Assembly: GCA_963662155.1 (NCBI GenBank)
Contig: OY759265.1
Location: 39,686,405 to 39,750,404 of the forward strand
DNA: 64,000 bases
Origin: Lamellibrachia columna
Lineage: Eukaryota > Annelida > Polychaeta > Sabellida > Siboglinidae
Direction of reading: 5' to 3'
In this document: one piece after another, positions 30,746 to 44,620 of the stretch
How the letters are laid out: every line of letters starts with the position of its first letter
Numbering within the stretch: the first letter of the stretch is position 1
Notes under the pieces: generated by a model
Databases searched by the model: none
Seen by the model: only the letters and a program-made list of their open reading frames with translations
What the model was told of the DNA's origin: nothing
Position numbers and translations under genes: made by a program

Positions 30746-32300
30746 GGAAACAACCGTTGACAGTCGTAAAGTGTCACCGAGTGTGCGAGTCACGCTCCAG
30801 ACTCCAGGTCGGCTTCGCCTTTGTTGACGTTGGATTCAGGAAAAATTACAACAGCGCTTTGACTGTCAACGATTCCTGACTAGGTAATGTGATGTGGCGT
30901 CCCGATGTCTGCGCACGTTTACGTTGAGTCATCATGCTGCGCCGATGAAGCTACCATGCCTAGGGCTAGGCTATGGCTATGCAGCACCGTGTGCCCGACC
31001 GCGTTGGTGCTTGCATCACCGTACGAAGGCGAAGACGATGATTTTGTAGTGATATGCACAAACGGAGCGGTGCTAGATGTTGGTCTGCTGTCATTGCATG
31101 ATTTGCGTGCCGACTCATTGATTCGCCCTATAGCTAGCAGGTCAGTAATTCAATTGTTATCGAATCATTGCCATTTTAATAATCATATTTTTTCTGCATA
31201 TTTCTTTTACCTAGCCCGAGGGCGAGGTCCGAACTACAATGGCAATGCAAGCAGGCTTTTCTCTTTATTTTGAATCTAATCTAATGAAGTGTACCGTGAC
31301 TGTATTTTAATATTGTGTTTGATTTTGTGTTGAATAACATTGATGACAATAATAACATGAGGGTTTATTTAATTCATTATGTGAATATATATATATTCTT
31401 AAATGTTACCGTAATCGTGATTGTAATAATGATTGTAATCATGACTACATTAGTAATTGTGATTGCAATAATTACTGTAATCATGATTACATTAATATTC
31501 GTACTTGTAATCACCCCTCTCTGTAGCACACCACAACACCTTGTTGTTTTGTGCAATGTAATAATTTAAATAACAATAATTAACTACTGACAGTATATGT
31601 AATGTTCACAGTTTTGCAACTATTATGGTAATTATGGAATTAGTGCTATCAACTAACCCTGACAAATTATATTTCAGGCTCAGGAAAGGCAAGACAAGTA
31701 ATCCCATCCTGCAATGTGGGAAGGATCTGTGATGTCTATTCTGAACTGAATTGAATTGATGGAAAGTTTAGCTATGGAGATTGACCTGACACAGGTGAGT
31801 GTACTGATAGTCTGATATAGACAAATTGTGAGGCACCCACAGTATGCAGCAGGTCGAAAAACAACCTGGAAAACTACAAAAATTCCCACTAAAATATTAA
31901 TAACTGAATGATGTGAATGCCTTCTTATCCATATCCCACTTCTGTCAACAAAATGTTACCTGCAGCATCTTGCATGTCACTACACACAATTTCATTTATA
32001 TTGAGACCAACATAAAATATATCAACAGTTTATTCACATAGAAAAACAATTACCAAAGAAATAAGGCTAACTAGAACGACTGAAACCAAGACTAAACATT
32101 GACTAAAAACAGTGACTTCTACCACCGGGAAATACAACCTGGAACATGGATATCACAGCTACACACATCATTATTATGCCACAACATATCAAATATACCG
32201 GTAGTTTAGCTTAGGAAATAATTAATCTTTATAAAGCCAAGGCATTTTAACTGTTTCACCATCATCAGCTGTACCAATGGCAATAGACTAATTGTTTTGA
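30746..32300. other. Right flank of hAT and unassigned DNA
   Basis: Apart from the possible right half of a disrupted frame (to about 30,880) and an open frame at 30,905-31,273 starting MSAHVYVESSCCADE, no gene is recognised. 31,395-31,500 is a low-complexity GTAATCATGATTA-type stretch. Confidence 0.4.
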
Positions 32301-32304
32301 TTGG

Positions 32305-32712
32305 ACAGTAAATGTACACCAATCGTGTAACAATATTACTTGTTCTGACTGACAGTAAACGTACACCAATCATGCATACCAATACACTACTTGTTCCTAC
32401 CAACAGTAAATGTACACCAATGATCTCATTCTGGAATCTGCACCATTTCACTACTTCTTCTGACAGTAAATGTACACCAATCATGTGTATCCAATATACT
32501 ACTTGTTCTGACTGAATCTACTACTTGTACCTACCGACAGCAAATGTAAACCAAGCGTCTCATTCTCTACCAAATACACTACTTGTACTGACAGTAAATG
32601 TACACCAATCATATGTATCAATACACTACTTGTTCTGACTGATAGTACTTGCACACCAACCATTTGTTCCAATACACTACTGGCACTAAATATACACCAA
32701 TACACTACTTAT
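32305..32712. repeat. Degenerate minisatellite of about 50 bp
   Basis: About eight irregular copies (spacing 40-74 bp) of a unit with AGTAAATGTACACCAATCAT and CACTACTTGTTCTGACTG. Copy borders vary, so it is an old array. Confidence 0.75.
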
Positions 32713-32821
32713 TCTGACTGGTGCAGAAAAGTGACATAAGTTTTTCTCACGAATGACAAACTTCTTCTCTTTCTCATAGGTGTCGGAGCTGCTTGAGTCA
32801 CCCTCGGTTATGTCACTGTTA

Positions 32822-33145
32822 TCACATAGTGTGCATCATCTGCACCAATGTCTTTATTCTCACTGAATCTGATGGAAGCTTCACATAGGAGTAGTCATGA
32901 TCAACGTTCATTGGTGCAATAATGTCATCCGTGACTACAGCAGCATTTGCGAAGTGTCGCACTTGAAATATCGTTACCGGATCGATATGCATTTCAGCAT
33001 CAGTTGTATGTGGTGCCACAGCAGTAGTAGCAGTGATGGCACTAGAGGTGACATCCGTAATGTAAAAATTTACGGCATCACCCGTAGCGCTGGATGCTTC
33101 AAAACTAGTACCTGTACTTGTACGAACCAATGGTGAATCCTTCAT
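32822..33145 (-). CDS. Unassigned minus-strand frame, possible exon
   Basis: A 107-codon frame begins MKDSPLVRTSTGTSFEAS directly after a CTTTTCAG acceptor-like tract. It is rich in Thr, Ala, Val and Asp and ends with NVDHDYSYVKLPSDSVRIKT. The last piece faintly recalls the linker after THAP zinc fingers, but no THAP domain was found. Composition is protein-like; function unknown, and it could be part of an old transposon. Confidence 0.3.
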   Translation of the reverse strand: MKDSPLVRTSTGTSFEASSATGDAVNFYITDVTSSAITATTAVAPHTTDAEMHIDPVTIFQVRHFANAAVVTDDIIAPMNVDHDYSYVKLPSDSVRIKTLVQMMHTM

Positions 33146-33714
33146 CTGAAAAGATTACACATACAGTGACTTGAAAATTTTACAAAATTCATCTTTTGCA
33201 TAATAAAAATGAATCACAATGTGAGAAACTTTCTCTTGTATATATTATTTTTAGAATATAAGAGTGCCAGTGTCATATAGAATGTATAAAGTAATCAACC
33301 ACAGGGAAAAGGATTTTCCCTATGGAGCCATGTTAATTCAACCAATGGGTCTTTCACTGATCTCTTAATGTTTTTAATGAATCTGTTTGGTCAGTTTGAC
33401 GAATGCCACTGGTAACATAACCAAACGTATGTAACCAAAATTGTAGCATCCTAGCTCCAAAGTGCATTATATTATCTAATCAACATTGCACTGTTTTCAA
33501 TGGGCCAGGGAGGTCAAAATTCTATAAGGGGTCCAAATTCCATAACAAAATATGGACCCATAGGTACACTTTCTATGGGGTTCCTTATTTTATATCTGAC
33601 ACTCGATTTAGATAACATGATGCATGAATATTGTTATTGGACCAAATGCAGATCTATATGCTTGTGACATCTTTACCTTATAAATGCTGCACGCACACAC
33701 ATACCTGCCCACAC

Positions 33715-33862
<148 letters not shown>

Positions 33863-36369
33863 GTAAATATATATAATTATTAGGTATACTGAAAGCATCT
33901 GCTAGATAGTATGGTGCATGGACAAAAGCCCCTCCCGACAAAAGCCCCACAGACATAAGCTTGTTTCAATTCAATTATACTGTTCATGACTGACAGTAAA
34001 CTGCTTTAGTACACAGAGACATGATATTGTCATGAATATACTTCAGGCATGTGGTCAATTCCATTCCGGAATTGAAACTGACCCTCAATTCCAGTTCTGG
34101 AATTGGAATTGACTTTAAAAAAAAATTTCATTGGTATTTTTTTGTTTCCAAAATTTATTTTTGGGGAATTGGAATTGATTTTGTTGGAATTATTGACTTG
34201 ATACTGTTAATATTTACCCTTATATTTACTTATATTACTTTTAAAATCATATTTGTCTGCTATTAGCATGTCACCCTGAATCTGGTAACAGCCAGGAAGT
34301 TGTCAACATTACAGCATAGACACTGTCTACTCTGGTATTGAAACATTGTGACCAAGAACAATATAATCAAGCATTTGCATCAAAAAGAAATACTAAGTTA
34401 CTGTAACAGACAGTAAAACCAAAATCAGACCATTCAGGCCTCATTTTCTTTCTCAGTGTACAAGGTTTGTTTACAGAGATTGCCAATTAAGGGCACCTGC
34501 CTGCTCATTCCCTTTGTGTGAGAGAGGAAGCCTGCCCCACTTGAATGCAGCCCCTTGTTTATCCAAGCCTAATGTTCAGCCCACAAGTTTCCCATACTAA
34601 ACATGTCACTGGTCACCTGTACAATGCTGTTACATGTGGCTGTAGGGTTTGCCCTTTGTAGTAATTAAAAATGTCCCCATGGAGAATACATGTTGGAGAT
34701 TAGGATGTTGAAGACTCAAACTTTCCAGTAAATTTGATGAAATATCAATGATACCACAACTGATAGCGATATAAATCTGCCTCCCAGTATATTTGCTCCC
34801 CCCCCCCGGACATCTGCCCCTTTTTTCTATGATAGTTGAGTGAAAATCAGTTTGCAGTTTTATCAGTTTGCAGTTTTATCATTATTACTACAATAACAAC
34901 ATTCAATGACAAGTCGAAGTCACTTTAGCCTATAATGCAATGGCCTATCCCCTGGAGTGTGTATGAGATGATCTTGTCACCAGTTGTCTTCCAGGTATCA
35001 TTGATAGTCAGATCAGTGGTGGAAGATGGGTTCTTGGGGTGATATCACCCCAAGAACCCATCTTCCAACTAGACAGAATGGGTTAACAGTGTTCTTGATA
35101 AATCTGAAGTCATACTTTTGCTTTCATTGATAGTGTTTAGTGTTAGTTAGGAAACTATAATTATTGTGTGATTTAATAAAAATGAGATCATAAGGTTAGT
35201 TTGAAAATGTTTTGTCAGTCCATTGAAATTTAAGTCAGCTTGCCATTATTACTTTTCAGATTTTAAGGTCGGCGCAGTTTAATGGATGATATGGTGTGAG
35301 CTTTCTTTGTTATCAGAATAAGTTGTAGTTCCTGCTCTAAATACACATTTATAATTGTGCCTCTTGTGTGTGTGTTAAGAATGTGTTGAAGCCATATACA
35401 TAGTAGATCCCCCAAACACAACATAAAGGAGTATTTAACTTGCTTGTTGTGCATTGTTTCATTGAGCTGGTGTTTCTGAAGCCATGAATTGGTCAGCCAA
35501 CTGGTCTTGTCACATTGTTTCAATAATGGCTTAGCCATTGTCTATACTTTCTTTACACTACCTGGCTGTTACCAGACAGATGTAGGGTAACATTCTATCA
35601 ACTGAAATAGAACCAAACAAATCTGATTTGTTTGTACATTTGTAGTGATTGTACAGGAAATTAATAGACTAGCCTGCATTCAATGAAGCAATTCCAAAAA
35701 AGATTCCAATTATGATCGGCTCTTGAAAATACATTCCGAAATATAATTGACCCCATATTTATGACAGCTGTTGTTTGCTGTTACAATTAACAATATGAAA
35801 GCACATAATAATTATGTCTGCTGCTGAATACTGGTTACTAGAGGAATTAATCTACATTGAATGTATTCCACTGGTTCAGGAATGTACACGTTGCCAAATG
35901 AAACCATATTTGTTGTATCAGAACACAGTTAATATATTTATTTTGTTAATGTTTGTTTTATTATCAAAACAATATTTAATGACTGTTTTGAAAAAGTGAT
36001 TAATGATCTCCTTATGCTCTTTTTAATGTCTGCATGATACTGAATACAACAAATTGGGCAAACAAGAGTGATGTAATGGTCTACATTGTATTCCTTGGGT
36101 TCATTGATATACACATTGTTACATAAAATGTCTCATGTATCGGAATAAGGTGAATATCTGTCTTTATTTTGTTCAAAACATATTTATCGACCATGTTAAT
36201 TGACTGTTTCGACGAAAAAAGTGTAACGCCGGTGAGTCAGGCTCTTCTATTACACGATTTACGCTACAGACCCACGTGTACACGCCGACATGCATAGCAT
36301 TGACGAAGGGAAACTAAAATTTTCATAGTAACACCTGTAAAAAAATTTTGTTTATCAGAAAACAGTAAC
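33863..36369. other. Intergenic DNA, no gene recognised
   Basis: AT-rich sequence without a supported exon. It includes a GGAATTGAAATTG-like low-complexity block near 34,060-34,190, a C-run at about 34,799-34,808 and the palindrome listed separately. Confidence 0.55.
35020..35067. repeat. 48-bp perfect palindrome
   Basis: Two 24-nt arms meet without spacer at 35043/35044. The left arm begins TGGAAGATGGGTTCTTGG and the centre is GTGATATCAC. The first mismatch is just outside 35020/35067. Confidence 0.95.
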
Positions 36370-36374
36370 GATCT

Positions 36375-37010
36375 AATGTTGACACAACGTTGAAATCCAA
36401 TCAATTTGCTACATTGTTGCAACGTTGAAACCTGACGTCGATCCAACTACTTTTCAACATTGCAACAACGTTGAAACCCAACGTCGATGCTACGTTGGAA
36501 CTCGACGTCGATCCAACTTTCAAATCCAACTAGTTTTCAACATTGGTACAACGTGGAAACCCGACGTCGATACATCGTTGAAACCTGACGTAGATACAAC
36601 TTTCAAATCCAACTACTTTTCAACATTGCAACAACGTTGAAACCCAACGTCGATGCTACGTTGGAACTCGACGTCGATCCAACTTTCAAATCCAACTAGT
36701 TTTCAACATTGGTACAACGTGGAAACCCGACGTCGATACATCGTTGAAACCTGACGTAGATACAACTTTCAAATCCAACTAGTTTTCAATATTGTTACGA
36801 CGTTGATACCCGACGTCGATACAACGTGGAAACCCGACGTCAATGCAACTTTCAAATCCAACTAGTTTTCAATATTGGTACAACGTGGAAACCCGACGTC
36901 GATACGTCGTTGAAACCCGACGTAGATACAACTTTCAAATCCAACTAGTTTCCGACATTGCTACAACGTGGTACCTGACGTTGAAACAACGTATTTTCAA
37001 CGTCATTTTG
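36375..37010. repeat. Minisatellite with a higher-order period of about 166 bp
   Basis: Blocks of ACGTTGAAACCCGACGTCGA alternate with TTTCAAATCCAACTAGTTTT. The segment starting ACGTCGATGCTACGTTGGAA recurs at 36481 and 36647, a 166-bp step made of two related halves of about 83 bp. The right edge reads ACGTTGAAACAACGT and then CCTGCTGGG. Confidence 0.85.
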
Positions 37011-37150
37011 CCTGCTGGGATGCTTCCACAAACAGTGGTTTGGAGTGCCCCTGGTATTAGCTGCCTTAGTTTTCAGGTCCTCACGGACCTTGGCAGCTTC
37101 TATCTGTGCCGTGTCACCATCATGGTTGCAGGCAGTCTTGTTGATCACAT
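37010..37150 (-). pseudogene. FLYWCH-like zinc-finger fragment
   Basis: Minus-strand frame: INKTACNHDGDTAQIEAAKV followed by REDLKTKAANTRGTPNH. The C-x-H, then I-E-x-x-K-x-x-x-x-L-K-x-K-A-x-x-T-x-x-x-P order resembles the end of a FLYWCH finger and the helix behind it, as found in MULE transposases and derived host genes. Only this piece is visible and the frame then enters the minisatellite. Family assignment is tentative. Confidence 0.4.
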
Positions 37151-37960
37151 TCTGGATCTGGAGATCAGATCAGTGACCACAGCACCCTTGCATGATCAGG
37201 ATCGACGCTGGCTTCACTCCCATTGAAGAGTAATCTTGTTGGTCCCCCTTCTTGGTGTAGGAATGACACTCAAAACATAGCTTCTGACCTCCTCAGATGT
37301 TAGTAGTAATTTCCATGGTGAAGTTTTAAGTGAATTCTGACAACTCTGGCTTGTGCATCCAGTTTTGTAGGAAAATGGAGTCACTCCAACTCTCCATGGT
37401 AAATGCAATTAAAAAGAAACCTTGTTGAGATGGCTTCTTTCAAATATCCTCAATTGTCCTAACATGTCCAGGTCCTAATCTCACTGGCTTCTTCCACAAT
37501 TGCAATAAAGATAATCCTTTGATTACAGGATCATCTCCAACTACATAAAGTAATTTACTTGGCTGATCTGGCACAAAGAACATTAATTGCAATTAGGGTA
37601 ATATATATCTTGAATTCATGTTCAGAAATATAAAAATAAGTTAAAAAAACATTTCTTTAAAAAAAACTTACAAATAAGCCAGAAGCTACGGACAGGGGGC
37701 AAATGTCCAGATTTTGAATAAGGCAAGGGGCTAATGTCTGGGGGGCAAGTGACAAAGGGGCAAATGTCCGGGAGGGGGGCAAATGACCTGGACCCGATAT
37801 AAACAGGGGAAACTGTTCAAAACTCGGATTAATGACCCAACTGTCCAGGGCTGTCCAAAATGTCTGGTTTTGTTAGCAAAAATCCAGGAGAGGTGTCGCA
37901 GCAGACAGTACATATGAAATGGCTGGATGACATTTTAAAGTTTTTTTTTATGGCAAACCT
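37151..37960. other. Non-coding stretch with G-rich GGGGCAAATGTCC motifs
   Basis: No exon recognised. 37,694-37,792 carries four copies of GGGGCAAATG or close variants (GGGGCTAATG, GGGGCAAGTG). A related motif lies in the opposite orientation at 34,787-34,823, which may mark remains of a DNA element. Confidence 0.4.
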
Positions 37961-37961
37961 G

Positions 37962-38305
<344 letters not shown>

Positions 38306-38826
38306 TATTTACATAGATGCTGATCAGTGTGAGAGCGATCCGTGTCAGAATGGTGCAACGTGCCAGGAAAATGTCACATCATTGTTTCAAAGTGTACAGG
38401 TGTCAGAGATAGGACAGATACATCACAGATAGAGATACATCATGGTAACCAGTTAACATGACTGAAATTAATTAACTTGTTTTGTTTGTTATGGGAACGG
38501 GATGTTAACCTATGTAATTGCACTGTCTGTTTGTACTTCCAAACAAAGCAGGTGTTCCAGTAACAATAGAAACAACGACAACACCAATCATGACCACGAC
38601 AACACCGTTGGTCCCTCCTACTGAACATTATCGTGTTAACATCGCCACAAGTTGACAAGTAAGAACTACACAAAATATCTGGAAGGCAAAACATCAGATG
38701 CGTACAACAGCCTGAAGACGGAAGGTGTGAAGACGGTAATACATACTTATTAATATACCTGATAGCAACATTATACATATAGCAACACCTGTTAACCTGC
38801 AGCTTTATGTGTGTGTGCGTGCATGT

Positions 38827-38963
<137 letters not shown>

Positions 38964-40744
38964 TTTTGGTAGGCAGATATGCAGGCAGGTAGTGAGGCAG
39001 AAATAAGATAAGCATGTGTGTATTCAGGCGTGCGTGCGTACGTGCGTGCGTGTATGCATGCATGTGTGTATATATGCATGGACGTATGTATGTATGCATG
39101 TATGCATGCATGCATGTGTGCGTATATATCCATGCATGCATGTTTGTATGACAGTAAGATATAGTAATAACATTTAGTTTGGCTTAGAGTTTATCTTTAA
39201 TGTTATATCAGTGAAATGACTTAAGACCCAAAAGGCATCACATGCAGAATATTGTTGATACTAAACCCCAATCCAATGCAATTGGTAGACACTGCTCACT
39301 CCAGTTAGTCGGGCACACTACCAATTTCTCATCATCATTTAACACGTTACACAGGTGTCACTATATAGTATTATGCAACACTGTTTATATCATAATGTCA
39401 TATATGTATGTGTGATTATCAGTTGAAGGATGTTCTCACAACAAAATTGGGTGCAGGAACATTCGACAGAGTCGACGTCACATTCAGATAAGATTATTAA
39501 ACATGTGTGTGGATGAGCAAATATAGCGACAATGTTGATATGGTGACGAATTACTCCAGCATCCAGTGTAACATGTCCGTAGCGCCTACATATATTATGC
39601 ATCAATAATGTGTTGCCTTTTTATTAATGCAACAGTAGTAAAAGTAGTCAAAGTAAATATAACTGATTGATATTAGGTTGTTGGGAATTGTTAACATGTG
39701 CGTGCGTGGGTCCATGTATGCGCATGTATGTATATCCGTCACATATTAGTACTGTAGCCTACTTATGTTCTTGCAGTGAGTGCAGTATATTAGTTAACTA
39801 CGAACTGGCTGTTAAGAAGGCGGCAGCCACAGAAACTCTGAACACCATAGTAGATACAGTTAAGAAGGCCACAGAAGATGGTTCTTTCGGGAATTTCACC
39901 ATTGATCTAGTTTTCAGCATATGTTTTCATTGGTTGATGAACCATACTTGGCTCATGGATTCGTTTCATGTCTGCATTCCGTTCATAGTCATTCGTCGTA
40001 TTCGTGAAGCTGCATGACCAACTTTGTGTTAACAAGTGTATTGGTTTCTCATTACAGAGAGTGACTTGTTCAGCTTATATGGGAAATTTACCATCACAAA
40101 CTGAGAGTACAATGACCAGCTTGCATATCCGTCATCTACAACATATCAGAACATGTTTGATGAAGTCAAGCAAACGGTGTGTGTGCAAGAAAACATTACG
40201 CACAAAACTTAATGTGGCCAGTTGGTATGAAACACATAGTGTGTTCTTGTGACTTTTTTAATATTACAATATATTGATGGTGCTGTACGATAGGTCAGTA
40301 CAACTGAAACGGTCTCATTAATGTAATCACTAATATGTGGACACACCGATTCACAACAGAAACAAAGCTTCCTGTTCCCTTTGCGACACATTATTTAATG
40401 GATAAATCAATCAATCGCATAACATAACCTTGTCAAGTATGTATGTTACCAGTATGTTGCTTGCTCATGGTTTGATGCATGTATGATTTACTGATTTACT
40501 GATTATGTTTTGGTTCGCAAAGTGTTTGTCGATTCAAACATTAGGAATAATGTCGTGGCTGTCACTGAGATCACCTTCAGGTACGCTAGCGGGTGTATCC
40601 CTGAACAATTTAATGGAGCACTTCAGTGAAAAGTAATATGTAAAGTGCATATGTGATAATGTAGCTTGTCACTAGATAATATTGGTGTTGTTAATATGCA
40701 TACAATATTTCAAGTTAAGTAATTAAATATGATGCGCTACGTGT

Positions 40745-40904
40745 GAAAGAGAGTTTCAGGAAGAGGTGAGTTGGACATGTGGAATGAATGGAAGGGCTAA
40801 CGAAGAGACCCGGTTGCACTCAGATTGAAGGGTAGAAGAAGAGGAAACCTGAGATGGGAAGACTGTGTGAAAAGAGATTTGGTGGGAATAGGAGGGAAGT
40901 GGAG

Positions 40905-40950
<46 letters not shown>

Positions 40951-41046
40951 GGAAGTGGAGACGGATGATGGAGACCAGTGACGCAAGAAGACAACAACGA
41001 GGACCAGTGTCGATGCCAGCCTCGCCCCGGACATCAGTGGAAATTT
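40745..41046 (+). mobile_element. LINE 3'-coding fragment with (GA)n expansion
   Basis: Frames encode GRRRGNLRWEDCVKRDLVGI, then GGKWRMRERE, then KWRRMMETSDARRQQRGP, a pattern seen at the C terminus of invertebrate LINE ORF2 proteins (R-W-x-D-x-V...D-R-x-x-W-R). Inside it, 40,908-40,947 is a (GA)n run that extends an Arg-Glu stretch. It lies in an intron of the EGF/SEA pseudogene. Confidence 0.65.
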
Positions 41047-42299
41047 AGAGCAATAGCGTGATGAACTATTATCAAGGGAACATTATTGCAGTAGACATGT
41101 GCTGTGTTTTTATGCTTGACAGGTATCTTGAGCTGGGTTGATGACTTTATGTTATAACATATTGAATTTGAATTGAAGTAATTATAATTGCAACAGGTCA
41201 CATCATGTGTTTGTTCCATTGACGTGTTAGCAAAGGCAGCATCATTGCGAGCTACCAGTTGGTGCTGTAGGAGAAGTACACATTGGCGGATGTAACAACC
41301 ATAATGAAGAAATACCTTCAAGAGCACGGTGGAAAACTGGGATCGTTCGAAGTCAGAGCTGACAGCATACACTTTTCGGGTAAGCTGATTTGGAATATGC
41401 ATGTCATAGGCAACTATGTTGCATACACCTATCCCTAAAATTGTACCACAAAATGTATGGCGTATTGTTAAAAAAATTATATATGGAATGGATATTACAA
41501 CTCAGTGATTTATTCAAGTTCTGCCATGTTACCACAAACACGTTTTGATGTAAAACACATCCAAGCGAACTGAAATAAGGGCTGTTTTGAAGTTCACCAT
41601 GAAACCTCACATAACCTGCCTTCTGTTTATTTATCTCTATATATCACTGGTATGTATTGTTACAATAGGCTACGATTATTTAACGTAAGAATGAAAACAA
41701 TCCTTATATATTCTTATACGTTACTGCATTTTACTAACGTAGATGCATTGCTTCTGCTGGTGAACATTAAATTACATTGTATTAATTAAAACAGCTTGCT
41801 CTATTGTTAATACTCTTACTCAAACTCAATACCAACCGTTCTACAGGACAGTTGCTTGTTAGTTACGTCAGTTTATGTGCAGTCAGTCTACAGTGCATTT
41901 ATGCCATGACTAATTATACTTTTTTTTTTCATTCCAGCTGTTCCATGGAAGAAAAAAGGTAATACACCTTCTATTGTTGAAATAATTTTTTTTATACTAT
42001 TTCTTTTACACTGATTCATTGTAAATAACTGATCATTGAGGAATTCACGATATGATGTAATGTTTAAAACGATACTGTTGTGTTTTCCATAATAGTTATT
42101 CTTGTTTGATTGATACTTATAATTGTCATTGTGGCGGCGGAATTGTTAGAATCCAATAGAATTGTAAGCATCAGTAGGCTGCCAGGTAGTAACATTTGAG
42201 GTTAAGAAAGGCTTGAAGCATTATAACCTATTGTGTCACATGTGTTGATATACTGAACCAAATAAGAAACTTGACATTGTTGTAATTTGCTAACATGAA

Positions 42300-43069
42300 A
42301 CAGGCGGTGTAATTCTGTCTTTGTGGTTTTGGGGGTGTTGTCTTTATTGCCATGCGTGCGTGGTAATTGTACACCGGAGTTGGAGTAGGTCTAATACAAG
42401 GCTTCCTGGTTCAACATCCTGCAGCGTATTGATGAACTGGTGGAGGTTGCCGTCACAAACCGACTGCGCTGTTGGCGTAGCCGTCTATATAGGCCCTCTG
42501 CGCGTGACATCACACGAAGTGTCCGTGGCCGTGGTTCCCGACCTTTTTTGTTGGACATGTGTCCAGAGACTGTGACGTGTCTATCTACTGCATCCAAAAA
42601 CATGCGCAACCTCTGCTACTGACTGTCCCGCCCAAACAGCCAAAAACGTGCTCTCGGTCGTTATTTGGTTCAGTATGTATCTCAGTTAATAGTTGCAGCT
42701 AATTTGCATTTACAATTGGTATATAAATGGACGTGTCATATTAATTTTGTGCCAGGACACAAACACGTGTCATATGTCATAATTATTAGTAAAACTATGT
42801 TTAATTCGTTTGCTTACACTGAAGTAGTACAGCGTAATCGGATGATACTGAATGCCACCAGATTTGTGTTATACTCGCAAATATGTACAGCTTTTATACC
42901 TGTAGTAAAATATAATGGTAGAATAACGCAAGGTTGGTTATACAACATCAATTTGTTCACTAGCTTTGAGCTACCAGTATGCGTGCGTGCGTGCGTGCGT
43001 GCGTGTGTATGCGCGCACTTGTCAGTGCCAGTTGTGTAGTACATCATATGTTATGTTAATTCCACACAG
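42300..43069. other. Intron of the EGF/SEA pseudogene, one unassigned frame
   Basis: A frame at about 42,425-42,622 reads RIDELVEVAVTNRLRCWRSR and ends MRNLCY. It follows an ATCCTGCAG acceptor-like site, but nothing familiar is seen. A short (GTGC)n run lies at 42,980-43,003. Confidence 0.3.
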
Positions 43070-43729
43070 CCCCACTGGTGCCAATAATCATTAGAACTGT
43101 GAATGGCGTCGTGTTGGTCATCTTGGTCATCATTCTAATGTTCCACATCGTGAGGACAGTGAGGAAGCATCGCGTCACAGCTAATTCTCCCATAGGCAAT
43201 TAAATGGGCTTGCCTAACTATGGGATGCGACAACCGGTCAACCGCATGTTCTGGCAGGATCGCAGCAAGTCTATGCAGGAGCCCCAAGCATTTCCACTGC
43301 ATGATGCTTACAACCATCAACGAATGAACCACATCAGCAAGGCGATGGGGCGGTTCTCCAACATTGTAGGTAGCAATGAAGACACACGGTTCATTACCTA
43401 CTCGTTCAACAAGTATATGTATATATGTATATACATTTATATATATCAGAATAACATAAATAAAAATTTCAAATATATGATTGTTTTAAGTAGAATTGTG
43501 TGTTCACAAGGCAATTTCCACCAAAATGTTGTATGTCGGTGATGCCCACTAAGAATAGGGAACTAGTGATATTTCCATGAGAACCAGTAACACATCAAAG
43601 GTACTATCACCCCAGGCCAGTGTGTTGCATTTCTTCATTTCTACACCTGAGTAAATAACATTTGAGGGTGTAAACGTTCCAAAACGAAATGGCATATATT
43701 ATTATGTTAGCAATGGGAGGTTACTGGGG

Positions 43730-43830
43730 ATTGGTAGTTCGGCAGTCGATCGAGAGGGCCTGGGTCCGAGTTCACTTGCTGCCGTTTCGAAACTTGGGCA
43801 ATTTTTTTCACACGGGGAGGTAAGTGTGTA
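43730..43830 (+). mobile_element. tRNA-derived SINE fragment
   Basis: Head-to-body segment GGGCCTGGGTCCGAGTTCAC...CTGCCGTTTCGAAACTTGGGC matches, in the opposite orientation, the SINE copies at 51.4-51.7 and 58.0-58.2 kb. Promoter boxes are degraded here. Confidence 0.6.
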
Positions 43831-43989
43831 ACCTGTCGTGGACTCATCAACTCTAGAGAAGGAACTCTAATAAACCAGGCTGTAGGAGTTGCGACCACAG
43901 TAATTATATCAACAGAAAAATAATTATTGCGACCCAAAATGGAGGGATAGCTACCCAGCAAAGAATACATATTGTTGTCAGTAATGAGT

Positions 43990-44620
43990 TTGATCGAGTA
44001 TAGCACAATGTTGTCATGGTGAAACTGTCTTCATTTGGCATCCTTGGTGTCCTGCATTGTTGGATTGCGTCATTGTCACATAGACAGCTGTCTATTGTGT
44101 TAGGTGGCAGTCATGGCACAACATCATTTTCTAAACCTATATATATGCTGGGGTCCCCCAGGAAAGTCACACTCTACATTGTCATAACATTCAATGCCAG
44201 TGAAACGGAGGAGACGTTCATCAGCAGGAAAAGGAACCGGTGTCATCCTCCATTTTGTTTCACGAATAATGAACTGCAGCCAACAGACAGCATCGCCCTC
44301 TTGGGTGTTGCCATCACTAAAACATTGTCTTGTTCGCAGCACATCATAAGCATAGCCAAAAAGCCAATAAAACAAAGCGCAGTGACATCCTAGGCCGTTC
44401 AAGGAAAGACCCCATACACTCGCTTATGGAATATGCTTCCCCAATTTGGAACAGAGCAGTTTCAATATCACTGACGGTGTTAGATCAGCTGCAGGACAAA
44501 GCCTCATGAGAATCAATGAATTTCTAGATAGATCCTCTTTTCGAACGTCCATTTGGCTAGCGTTATCATTCTCATAGCATATGCAGAGCGAGTTGTGTTA
44601 AGAAGCAAGTATTCATTTAA
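43990..44620 (+). mobile_element. Non-LTR retrotransposon fragment (RT C-terminal part), second family
   Basis: Pieces: TEETFISRKRNRCHPPFCFT, then DSIALLGVAITKTLSCSQHI, then MEYASPIWNRAV and LTVLDQLQDKA. These fit the region after the polymerase core of jockey/CR1-superfamily LINEs (L-G-V-x-I-T-x-x-L-S-W...M-E-Y-A-S-P-I-W...L-x-x-L-Q-x-K-A). Several frameshifts. It lies in the intron before the pseudogene exon at 44,643. Confidence 0.75.

Noticed and set aside
40102..40104. TGA in the SEA exon as a selenocysteine codon
   Set aside because: TAG and TAA also occur in frame in the same gene together with frameshifts and a lost donor, which fits decay better.
40797..41034. Leu-Ser repeat protein on the minus strand
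   Set aside because: Antisense shadow of a (GA)n run within a LINE fragment.
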